DNA of 9,611 nucleotides from Verrucomicrobiales bacterium (lineage in GTDB: Bacteria > Verrucomicrobiota > Verrucomicrobiia > Verrucomicrobiales > DEV007): positions 4,319 to 13,929 of the forward strand of contig NYVP01000036.1 of the NCBI GenBank assembly GCA_002684575.1, given 5' to 3'. The position numbers and the translations under genes are program-made. This document shows positions 1-6,542 of the stretch, piece by piece. The notes beneath the pieces were generated by a model. It ran no database searches. It saw only the letters and a list, made by a program, of their open reading frames with translations, and was not told where the DNA came from. Each line of letters opens with the position of its first letter. The first letter of the stretch is position 1.

Positions 1-2585
1 ACGATACCATCACAGTAACAGGTGAAGCAGGATACAGGGTTTGGGAGGTAAGTATCGAAAATCATCCTGAAGCCACATTCAGTTGGATCGATGAAACCAA
101 TTGGAAGATAGAAGGGATCAATCTTCAGAATGGTAGTAATAAATTGAGCTTTGCGGCCTTAGACGACGATGGTGTGCCAGCAGAAGGAGAAGAAACGGCC
201 TCTATTGAAGTTAATAAAACGAATAATGCAGCACCTTACATATTCGTAAAGATAGAACCAGGATCCGGTAATGTTGCACTCGCCGAAACACTAACTTTAA
301 ATGCTTCAAATTCTTACGATCCTGAAGGAAGTGAGTTAAGTTTTAGTTGGAGCACTTCGACCGAAAACTCCATTATTACATCTGAAAATGGGATTGCTGT
401 TGCCAGTTTTAGTGCTCCAGGTGTTTACACCGTATCTCTGGAGGTCAGTGATGTAGATGGACAAAAATCGAATTATACGACTGATGTCACAGTCTTCGCT
501 CCGGACGGTTTCTCATCTTTCAATGTGCCTTATCTCGACCCTTGGTTGGATGAACTTAACATCGAATCCAAAGATAATTATTCTCCAGGATCGTATTGGT
601 CTTTGGGTGAATCCGATGGAAAATTAATAATCCAAATGCCTGATGATAAGACCTATCCCCTAGGTCTTCCTCCAGGTGTGGCATCTAAAAAAGATTATAT
701 TTCTCTGGATCAAACTTGGAAATATAGTGACGACAACATTGATTATATGGCGGACTTTGCCAAAACCTCTTTTGATGACTCAAATTGGAAAGTTGGCAAA
801 GGAATGTTCGGCAAGGATTCCGGTACCATTCCCGAGCCCGGTATAAACACCCCATTAAGAAATGATGCTGCTAACAATTTAGTGAGTTATTATTTCAGAA
901 CAGAGTTTGATTTTTCCGATGATCCTGTTGGTTCTGAACTTGATATTCGGGCAGTCATTGATGATGGGGCAAGATTTTGGTTAAACGGCATAGAGATAGA
1001 TCGTGTGCGATTGCCTAGTGGAACCATTGATCATGGAACAGGTGCAAGTAGTAATACATCAGCCAGGGATGAAAAACAATCGAGGCCTGTCGGTCTCTTT
1101 GATGGAACTGGAAAATTGGTTAATGGAAAAAACGTTTTGGCCGTTGATTTACACAATCGCGCGGCACGAAGTTCAGATTATCTCTTTGCGGCTGAGTTGA
1201 GCATTACTGCCCAACCGGTTACCGAAGGTGGTAATCTTGATGGTACCACTCACCCATGGATACGTCGCGAATTGCCTAGAGAAAAAGACTGGATTCTTCA
1301 AACTGATCTCGAACTGTTAAATATACAATTCGGTGAATTCATGGCTGGATTGATCATAGAACTTGAAGAGGAGGACAGTCGCTCCAGATACGCTTTTGGA
1401 TATAAAGATGGCAAAGAACTTGCCGTTGTAAAAGTTACTTCATCAGGAAGCGCCGGTACCGTACATGCAACTCCTTTTTCCGATTCTGATGATGTAGTTA
1501 TTAGAATGAGGCGATCCAACAACCAGCTCTTTTTCGAATATTCAGTCGAATCAGGAATATGGAATCAGGCCCATTCTATAAGTATCAATAATAATTGGGT
1601 TGCTATCGATGGAGGAATTTTTACAAGTACCGAGGAGGCTAAAGCCCTGAGGGTGGCGTTTGATTATCTTCTATTATCATCTCCAGAAGGTATTTCTCCA
1701 ATTAGAGATGACATTGTCATATCAGAAATAATGTATAACCCTTTGGGTGGATCAAATTATGAATTCATTGAATTACATAACCGTGGAAATCAAACGATTG
1801 ATCTTAATGGTTATTCATTTAGTCCAGGACAACCGTTTGATGAGTTTACACTCTCTGATGTCTCTATTGAATCAGGAGAATACGCGGTAGTGGTTTCTAA
1901 TAGGGAGGCATTTATTGAGAGATACGGAAATGAAATTGAATCCAAGATAATTGGTGTTTGGCCAGGTGGAAGACTAAATAATAATGGAGAGGAAATTATT
2001 GTATTAGATAGCTCTGGAAATATTGTTTTGAATTTTGAATATAATGATAGTGGTGCTTGGCCAACACTAACTGACGGAGAGGGATATTCGTTAACTTTTC
2101 TTAACTCTAATCTAACTAACTCAAGTGATGGTTCATTGTGGTCACCTAGTTCAATTGTTGGAGGAACACCAGGTAGGGGAGAAAATATTAATGAAGGATT
2201 TTCAAATTGGATGACCTCCAGAGGTGAAATTAACCCTATTAGTGTAAAAGAAGGTGATATATATAATAATTTATTAACTTATGCTTTTGGGATTGATTTA
2301 TCTGATGACAATCACACTAATTCGGCCCCTTCTGCGCAAGTTTTGGTCTTAAACGGTAACGAATACTTGAATTTAGAATACCAAAAAAGATCCAATGTAA
2401 CCGGTCTTAATTATATTATTGAATATAGTCAAAATCTAGAAACTTGGGTACAGGCTGATGCAAATGATTTAGTTATTTCTGAGAGAGCTATTAATGAGGA
2501 TCTCACGGGTATTTCGGTGAGAATGAAGGAAAATCTCTCTAATAGCTTATTAAGATTTATGAGAATTCGAGTCCTAGTCGAATAA
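1..2585 (+). CDS. C-terminal part of a large secreted lamin-tail/PKD multidomain protein (5' truncated)
   Basis: The frame is open from the left edge (first full codon at 3), so the gene starts upstream. The TTG at 144 is not a credible start. Numbering from codon 144, the protein has: the end of an Ig/cadherin-like module before residue 28; a PKD domain at about 30-118 (NASNSYDPEGSELSFSW, then GVYTVSLEVSD); a jelly-roll, galactose-binding-like region at about 187-355 (YYFRTEFDF, FWLNGIEI, NVLAVDLHN); a LamG/DUF1349-like beta-sandwich at about 373-512; a lamin-tail domain at about 522-677 (IVISEIMYNP, EFIELHNRGNQTIDLNGY, GGTPGRGE); and a verrucomicrobial C-terminal block at about 683-813. No catalytic motif is visible in this part. 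In this phylum such architectures often follow a CotH-kinase-like domain, which would lie outside the window. Likely exported, cell-surface or extracellular and adhesive or carbohydrate-binding; the function is inferred from domains only. Ends with TAA at 2583-2585. Confidence 0.85.
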   Translation, partial: DTITVTGEAGYRVWEVSIENHPEATFSWIDETNWKIEGINLQNGSNKLSFAALDDDGVPAEGEETASIEVNKTNNAAPYIFVKIEPGSGNVALAETLTLNASNSYDPEGSELSFSWSTSTENSIITSENGIAVASFSAPGVYTVSLEVSDVDGQKSNYTTDVTVFAPDGFSSFNVPYLDPWLDELNIESKDNYSPGSYWSLGESDGKLIIQMPDDKTYPLGLPPGVASKKDYISLDQTWKYSDDNIDYMADFAKTSFDDSNWKVGKGMFGKDSGTIPEPGINTPLRNDAANNLVSYYFRTEFDFSDDPVGSELDIRAVIDDGARFWLNGIEIDRVRLPSGTIDHGTGASSNTSARDEKQSRPVGLFDGTGKLVNGKNVLAVDLHNRAARSSDYLFAAELSITAQPVTEGGNLDGTTHPWIRRELPREKDWILQTDLELLNIQFGEFMAGLIIELEEEDSRSRYAFGYKDGKELAVVKVTSSGSAGTVHATPFSDSDDVVIRMRRSNNQLFFEYSVESGIWNQAHSISINNNWVAIDGGIFTSTEEAKALRVAFDYLLLSSPEGISPIRDDIVISEIMYNPLGGSNYEFIELHNRGNQTIDLNGYSFSPGQPFDEFTLSDVSIESGEYAVVVSNREAFIERYGNEIESKIIGVWPGGRLNNNGEEIIVLDSSGNIVLNFEYNDSGAWPTLTDGEGYSLTFLNSNLTNSSDGSLWSPSSIVGGTPGRGENINEGFSNWMTSRGEINPISVKEGDIYNNLLTYAFGIDLSDDNHTNSAPSAQVLVLNGNEYLNLEYQKRSNVTGLNYIIEYSQNLETWVQADANDLVISERAINEDLTGISVRMKENLSNSLLRFMRIRVLVE

Positions 2586-2648
2586 TTATTTATCTGAGCT
2601 AAAGACCTTCATTGACTAGAGACGATGATTTGTTACTTTCTCAACTGC

Positions 2649-2695
2649 CTCTTGCAGGTGAGTAGATCCTAATTTTGTCTTCTCACCTGCGAGAG
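2649..2695. repeat. Long inverted repeat (14-bp stem) between the LTD gene and tRNA-His
   Basis: The arms at 2649-2662 (CTCTTGCAGGTGAG) and 2682-2695 (CTCACCTGCGAGAG) pair over 14 bp with a single G.T wobble. The central nine pairs are perfect. The loop is 19 nt. No T-tract follows on either strand, so it is not a canonical intrinsic terminator. It may still end transcription of the upstream gene, act as a leader or processing hairpin for the tRNA, or be a remnant of a small palindromic repeat family. Function is not established from sequence. Confidence 0.6.
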
Positions 2696-2717
2696 ATAAT
2701 TTACTGAAATATAAAAT

Positions 2718-2794
2718 GGTGACCGTAGCTCAGTTGGTAGAGCCCCGGTTTGTGGTTCCGGTTGTCGCGGGTTCGAGTCCCGTCGGTCACCCCA
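2718..2794 (+). tRNA. tRNA-His (anticodon GTG), CCA encoded
   Basis: Full cloverleaf. Position -1 is G2718, pairing with discriminator C2791, the extra pair that is the histidine identity element. The acceptor stem is 2719-2725 with 2784-2790. The D stem is GCTC (2728-2731) with GAGC (2740-2743). The anticodon loop is TTGTGGT with GTG at 2752-2754. The T arm is GCGGG-TTCGAGT-CCCGT, and CCA is encoded at 2792-2794. The anticodon stem CCGGT/TCCGG has four G-C pairs and an unpaired T31.T39 next to the loop, where E. coli tRNA-His has A-U. It reads CAC and CAT codons. It lies 37 nt before rnc with no obvious terminator between, so the two could share a primary transcript. Confidence 0.97.
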
Positions 2795-2831
2795 TTTCAG
2801 TAGCACAAAGGAATTTTGATATTTCTAGTAA

Positions 2832-3512
2832 ATGGAAACTCTACAGCAGGATATTGGATATAATTTTCGCAACGAAGCATTACTTGTTGAGGCTTTGACA
2901 CATCCCAGCCTTGCGTATGAAACTCCTTCTGAATCATCCGATAATCAACGGTTGGAATTTCTTGGCGATGCAGTACTTCAACTTGTATTAACTAATGATC
3001 TCTTTGAGAGGTTCCCAGAATTTCCAGAGGGTCAACTTACCAAGCTCCGTTCACGACTAGTTTCTACTTCCGCTCTAGAGGAATACGCCTTAAATATAAA
3101 TCTTGGAGATCATATTCTACTTGGAAAAGGAGAGGAAAAATCTGGTGGTCGTGAAAGAACTGGTATTCTTGCCGATGCATTCGAAGCCTTAATCGGTGCG
3201 ATTTACTTAGATTCTGATTACGAAAAGGCAAAATCGTTCATATTCCTTTGTTGTAAGAACAAAATGAATCGAGTTGTTTCGGATCCAATAGAAAAAAACC
3301 CTAAGGGTGAGTTACAAGAAATTTTACAATCTATATCCAAAGAAGCTCCTAAGTATCGAGTAATTAGTGAATCAGGTCCTGACCATGAACGGGTTTTTGT
3401 TACCGAGGTTTTCTGGGATAACTTGGTTCTTGGTGAAGGTACTGGTAAAAGCAAAAAAGAATCCGAGAGTATTGCGGCGTCCGTTGCAATCAATAATCAA
3501 CTATGGTTGTGA
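2832..3512 (+). CDS. rnc: Ribonuclease III
   Basis: Endoribonuclease for double-stranded RNA, used in rRNA precursor and mRNA processing; cytosolic, homodimeric, Mg-dependent. The 226 aa match the usual bacterial length. The N-terminal RNase III domain (about 1-145) holds the signature NQRLEFLGDAVL at 38-49, with catalytic E42 and D46, and ADAFEALIGA at 114-123 with D115 and E118. A double-stranded-RNA-binding domain follows (about 155-226: NPKGELQEILQ, GEGTGKSKKESE, then an Ala-rich helix). The acidic residue at the E. coli E38 position is Gln39, a variation I believe occurs in other bacterial RNase III and probably tolerated. ATG 2832 is the only reasonable start because an in-frame TAA directly precedes it. 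There is no good Shine-Dalgarno: AAAGGA lies about 20 nt upstream. The gene ends in TGA, so TGA works as a stop in this genome. It sits right after tRNA-His. Confidence 0.97.
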   Translation: METLQQDIGYNFRNEALLVEALTHPSLAYETPSESSDNQRLEFLGDAVLQLVLTNDLFERFPEFPEGQLTKLRSRLVSTSALEEYALNINLGDHILLGKGEEKSGGRERTGILADAFEALIGAIYLDSDYEKAKSFIFLCCKNKMNRVVSDPIEKNPKGELQEILQSISKEAPKYRVISESGPDHERVFVTEVFWDNLVLGEGTGKSKKESESIAASVAINNQLWL

Positions 3513-3809
3513 ATATTTTGTTAATTGATGATTATAAGAATTTAATTGTCCTGCGTATATCTTGTTAATATTTGTGCTTTTGTTGTTTACATGTTTTGAA
3601 CACTGGTTGTTTTCATCAAATTCTGAAGTTTATTTACATTTTTAAACTTAATACTCATAGCCTTCCGGAACTATGGAACATCTATTTCTAAGCTGTGGAA
3701 ACATTGATTTATATATATATTAACATTAAGAAGAATAAGAAGATATAATACAGGTTCTTTATTTCTTTCTTATAAGAGTGTTAATTACTTTAACTCGGTA
3801 ATCCTTTTT
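3513..3809. other. AT-rich intergenic region between rnc and the selenoprotein gene
   Basis: About 300 nt with no credible ORF or RNA gene. It contains a strong promoter candidate (3720-3749, listed separately), an ATATATATAT run just before it, and a small imperfect palindrome at 3656-3675 (CATAG, CC, TTCCGGAA, CTATG) that could be a protein-binding site. No clear intrinsic terminator for rnc is visible. Confidence 0.5.
3720..3749 (+). promoter_or_regulatory. Sigma70-type promoter for the selenoprotein gene
   Basis: The -35 is TTAACA (3720-3725, 5 of 6 to TTGACA) and the -10 is a perfect TATAAT (3744-3749), with an 18-nt spacer. The predicted start near 3756 gives a leader of about 54 nt to the ATG at 3810. 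An AT-alternating stretch just upstream could act as an UP-like element. It suggests the gene is transcribed on its own and not from rnc. Inferred from consensus only. Confidence 0.6.
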
Positions 3810-4574
3810 ATGAATTTAGCTCGTTCAATTGTGGCTTTTCTTTTAATACCATTTTGTGTGTTGGTCCATTTTGTACTAGCTACAAAATTTGAAGTATATG
3901 AGAGTAGACCACTATGGGCTATTGTTGTTATAAGCGCTTCGCTCATTGTCCTTTCGCGTTTACTTGTAAAATCCAAAGCTTATAAAAAATCAATTTTTTT
4001 ATTAAACCTAATATCCTGGGTGTTTGTCATAGGAATTATTTGGTGGAGTCAGATTTTAACCTCCTACAAACCCTTTAATAAATCTGATCTTCTATTTTCG
4101 AAAGCGGAGTTAGCAGATAATAAATTAGTTACAGACAGTGGAAATGAAATACCTGTCTCTACTTTAATTAGTAATAAACCGTTTACGCTGTTTGTCTTTT
4201 ATCGTGGCCATTGGTGACCTTATTGCATTGCTGAGCTCGTGAAGCTCGAGAGTAAACGAGAGGACCTAGAAAGACTAAATGTTCAAGTGGCTCCAATTTG
4301 CATTGGTACGCTAGATGATATTGTTAAGGCTAAAGAGAAAACAAATTCAATGTTCCAATTTGTTTCTGATTTTTCAGGTGTATTTAGTAAAAAGATTGGA
4401 ATGGTTCACATTAAAGGCAATCCCTTTAATGGCACTAACATAGCAAGAATTGGAAAAGTGTTAGTTGATTCTGAAAGTAATGTTGTGTGGTCACATTTTA
4501 CCGAAAATAGTCGGGTCCGATTAAGTTCCTCTGCCCTTTTAGAGACTATTAAAACTATTATAAAAAAAACATAA
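3810..4574 (+). CDS. Membrane-anchored peroxiredoxin-like (AhpC/TSA, thioredoxin-fold) selenoprotein, Sec at TGA 4215-4217
   Basis: One frame gives 254 residues if the single in-frame TGA (4215-4217) is read as selenocysteine 136. Three membrane helices come first (about 7-24, 34-53, 61-82), then a thioredoxin-fold domain (about 100-254). The motif is FYRGHW-U-PYC: relatives have RGxWCPYC, so TGA replaces the first, peroxidatic/redox Cys and C139 is the second. Family features continue after the TGA (IAELVKLESKREDLERLNVQVAPICIGTLDD, split here only by line). A basic N-terminus and the Lys-rich 54-60 loop on the same side place the redox domain in the periplasm by the positive-inside rule. Likely a thiol/selenol peroxidase or disulfide reductase; substrate unknown. 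A SECIS-like hairpin follows the TGA, and a promoter lies at 3720-3749. No clear Shine-Dalgarno; ATG 3810 is the only ATG in frame. Alternative: a nonsense mutation in a Cys codon, judged much less likely. Confidence 0.85.
4227..4253 (+). promoter_or_regulatory. Bacterial SECIS-like hairpin (Sec insertion signal) inside the selenoprotein CDS
   Basis: A perfect 5-bp stem GAGCT (4233-4237) / AGCTC (4243-4247) closes a 5-nt loop CGTGA (4238-4242). It can be extended downward with wobbles and two bulges (T4232.G4248, C4231-G4250, T4229-A4251, T4228.G4252, A4227-T4253). Twenty nucleotides separate the TGA from the loop. Bacterial SECIS elements are known to lie directly downstream of the UGA, inside the coding region, with a small loop carrying a G near its 5' side that SelB recognises. 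Here G is the second loop base. Pairing was done by eye. Confidence 0.65.
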
Positions 4575-4583
4575 GTTGCTTAT
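4562..4583 (-). terminator. Possible intrinsic terminator of mnmG in the convergent gap
   Basis: On the minus strand, directly after the mnmG stop, the sequence reads ATAAG-CAA-CTTAT-G followed by eight Ts (the A-run at 4562-4569 on plus). The stem is only 5 bp and AU-rich, so it is weak, but the T8 tract is convincing. It overlaps the last codons and the stop of the convergent selenoprotein gene. A wider alternative stem pairs ATAAGT 4571-4576 with ACTTAT 4592-4597. Confidence 0.45.
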
Positions 4584-4585
4584 AA

Positions 4586-6466
4586 TCAATTACTTATATT
4601 TTCCTTCTTTACCCATATTGAAATTACAGATATATCCGCGGGAGTTATTCCACTGATTCTAGACGCTTGACCTAAGGTGCTAGGTTTAATTTCATTTAAC
4701 CTCACCTGAGCTTCTTTTTTAAGACTGCCAACATCACTATAATCAATATCCTTTGGAAGTTTTAAATCTTCCATTGCTTGAGTTCTGTTAATCATTAATT
4801 CCTGCCTAGCGATATATCCCTCATTTTGGAACTCGATTTCAATGAGCGCCCATATTTCAGAATTATATAACTTTGAAATTTCATCAGGCAGTTTATCTAA
4901 ACAATTTCCAGGTTTCCTAAACCACTCATTAATTCTAATACCTTCGATATTTGTTTTTTTACCAAAAATCAAAGCTTGTTCGAAAGCCTTCTTTTTATTC
5001 AATGCTTTTGCTAAACGGTCTTTTTGAATCAATCCAATCTTGCCACCCAACTCAGTTAATCTTAGATCGGCGTTATCTTGTCTTAGTAATAACCTGTATT
5101 CAGCGCGACTAGTGAACATTCTATAAGGTTCCGTTACACCTTTTGTAACAAGATCATCAATCATTACACCTAAATATGAATCAGCCCTCGATAATACAAA
5201 AGGATCCTCACTCCTACATTTCAGTGCAGCATTTATACCAGCTATTAAGCCCTGCCCCCCAGCTTCTTCATAACCAGATGTCCCATTTATCTGTCCCGCA
5301 AAAAATAATCCCCCGACCTTTTTCGTTTCTAAAGTTGGATAGAGTTGAGTGGGAGTACAGAAATCATATTCAACTGCATATCCCGGTCGAATAATCTCAG
5401 CATTCTCCAGTCCAGCAATAGATCTGATAAAATCATATTGCACGGAATAAGGCAGAGAAGTCGAAACGCCATTGATATAATATTCATTTGTTTGCCTACC
5501 TTCAGGTTCCAGAAAAACCTGGTGTCTTTCCCTCTCGGCAAAACGAACCACTTTATCCTCTATAGACGGACAATATCTTGGACCAACACCCTCTATTATA
5601 CCACTATACATCGGCGATTGGTCTAAATTATCATTAATTATATCATGTGTCTTTTGGTTGGTATAGGTGATCCAACAAGGTAATTGTTCCACGTGGAACG
5701 ATGAATCACCCCAATTATTTAAAGTAAATGTATTTTTACCGTTTTCAGAATGATCACTAATGGTTTCAGACATGAAACTGAAACGAGGAGGGGGAGAGTC
5801 ACCGTCTTGTTTTTCACATTTCTCTAGATTGATGGATCGCCCATTTAACCTACATGGTGTTCCAGTTTTAAATCTATGTATTTCAAATCCCAATTCTTTT
5901 AAACAATCTGATAGAGTGGAAATACCGTCACCCATACGGCCACCAGCCTGATTTTGTTTACCGACATGCATCAAACCGCGCATAAAAGTGCCTGAACTGA
6001 CAATCACACTGTTGGTTTGATACTCAATTCCAAGGTTGGTGACAATTCCACAGACCTCTTCATTTTTTACAAGAATTTTGGCAACGTTACCTTGATGTAA
6101 ATCCAAATTGTTCTGATTTTCCAATAGGTATTTCATTCTAAATTGATAAGCCTTTTTATCGCATTGGGCTCTTGGTGCTCTGACACTGGGTCCCTTTGAT
6201 GCATTTAACATTCTAAATTGGATCCCGGTCGCGTCCGTATTTAATCCCATGGCGCCACCTAGTGCATCAATTTCACGAACCATGTGGCCTTTACCCAGTC
6301 CACCGATTGCCGGATTGCAGGACATCTGTCCAACAGTATCCAAATTCTGTGTCAATACAGCGACCTCGCAGTTCAACCTTGCCGCTGCCAATGCTGCCTC
6401 CACGCCCGCATGACCTGCGCCAATAACTATGACATCATATTTTTTTGGGAAAATGTAATTACTCAC
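4586..6466 (-). CDS. mnmG: tRNA uridine-5-carboxymethylaminomethyl(34) synthesis enzyme MnmG (GidA)
   Basis: FAD enzyme that, with MnmE, installs (carboxymethyl)aminomethyl at C5 of wobble U34 in tRNAs, using methylene-tetrahydrofolate, NADH and glycine or ammonium. The 626 aa are full family length. Motifs: Rossmann FAD loop VIGAGHAGVEAALAAAR at 14-30; SCNPAIGGLGKGHMVREID at 49-67, including C50; TGTPCRL at 201-207; QLPCWITYTN at 261-270; PRYCPSIEDK at 296-305, with C299 likely matching the catalytic C277 region of E. coli; AGQINGTSGYEEAGGQG at 390-406; SRAEYRLLLRQDNADLRLT at 453-471; and the C-terminal MnmE/tRNA-binding helices ending GITPADISVISIW. The start is a GTG (6466-6464); no ATG occurs between it and the upstream in-frame stop, and it gives the expected N-terminus. 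It ends in TGA. Convergent with the selenoprotein gene and divergent from the pdh cluster. A parS site is embedded at codons 256-261. Confidence 0.97.
   Translation of the reverse strand: MSNYIFPKKYDVIVIGAGHAGVEAALAAARLNCEVAVLTQNLDTVGQMSCNPAIGGLGKGHMVREIDALGGAMGLNTDATGIQFRMLNASKGPSVRAPRAQCDKKAYQFRMKYLLENQNNLDLHQGNVAKILVKNEEVCGIVTNLGIEYQTNSVIVSSGTFMRGLMHVGKQNQAGGRMGDGISTLSDCLKELGFEIHRFKTGTPCRLNGRSINLEKCEKQDGDSPPPRFSFMSETISDHSENGKNTFTLNNWGDSSFHVEQLPCWITYTNQKTHDIINDNLDQSPMYSGIIEGVGPRYCPSIEDKVVRFAERERHQVFLEPEGRQTNEYYINGVSTSLPYSVQYDFIRSIAGLENAEIIRPGYAVEYDFCTPTQLYPTLETKKVGGLFFAGQINGTSGYEEAGGQGLIAGINAALKCRSEDPFVLSRADSYLGVMIDDLVTKGVTEPYRMFTSRAEYRLLLRQDNADLRLTELGGKIGLIQKDRLAKALNKKKAFEQALIFGKKTNIEGIRINEWFRKPGNCLDKLPDEISKLYNSEIWALIEIEFQNEGYIARQELMINRTQAMEDLKLPKDIDYSDVGSLKKEAQVRLNEIKPSTLGQASRISGITPADISVISIWVKKENISN
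5685..5700. promoter_or_regulatory. parS-like site inside mnmG
   Basis: TGTTCCACGTGGAACG contains the perfect 14-bp palindrome GTTCCACGTGGAAC (5686-5699). It matches the chromosomal ParB-binding consensus (TGTTNCACGTGNAACA) at 15 of 16 positions; only the last base differs. On the coding strand it spells codons for F257-H258-V259-E260-Q261 of MnmG. ParB loads at such sites for origin segregation and SMC recruitment. Recognition is from the known consensus and the second copy at 6497. Confidence 0.8.
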
Positions 6467-6496
6467 TTCGGTATAGGATTTGAAAAATTGTCATGT

Positions 6497-6512
6497 TGTT
6501 CCACGTGGAACA
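6497..6512. promoter_or_regulatory. parS site upstream of mnmG
   Basis: TGTTCCACGTGGAACA is a perfect 16-bp palindrome and matches the known chromosomal parS consensus as found, for example, in Pseudomonas. It lies 30 nt before the mnmG start codon, in the divergent intergenic region, 812 bp from the copy inside mnmG. ParB bound here could also affect mnmG transcription, since the site falls where the promoter or leader should be. Confidence 0.88.
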
Positions 6513-6542
6513 TTTTAAAAGCAACTATAAATTTTACTTATA

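Noticed and set aside
2612..2639. Promoter TTGACT-16-TACTTT for tRNA-His
   Set aside because: The -35 is good but the -10 matches only three of six bases, so it is not strong enough to list as a feature.
3656..3675. Imperfect palindrome CATAG-CC-TTCCGGAA-CTATG
   Set aside because: It is short and imperfect and lies away from the likely promoter. Mentioned in the intergenic entry but not supported as a separate site.
3694..3702. DnaA-box-like TGTGGAAAC in the AT-rich gap, possible oriC
   Set aside because: It is a single 7-of-9 match with no cluster of boxes here or in 6467-6677, so there is no basis to call an origin inside the window despite the parS sites.
4215..4217. Genetic code with TGA read as Trp or Gly
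   Set aside because: TGA terminates rnc and mnmG at their expected lengths, Trp is encoded by TGG throughout, and the family residue at this site is Cys.
4239..4574. Separate gene starting at GTG 4239, with 3810-4217 as another short gene
   Set aside because: Both pieces are in the same frame with only one TGA between them. The split falls inside the thioredoxin-fold active site, and neither half makes a complete domain.
3810..4574. Pseudogene or sequencing error at the TGA
   Set aside because: No other stop or frameshift is present. The TGA is precisely at the catalytic Cys codon and is followed by a SECIS-like hairpin. Kept only as the alternative to test.
5329..5626. Overlapping open frames on both strands inside mnmG, rnc, pdhA and pdhB
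   Set aside because: They have no family resemblance, no start signals, and are fully covered by well-supported genes in other frames.
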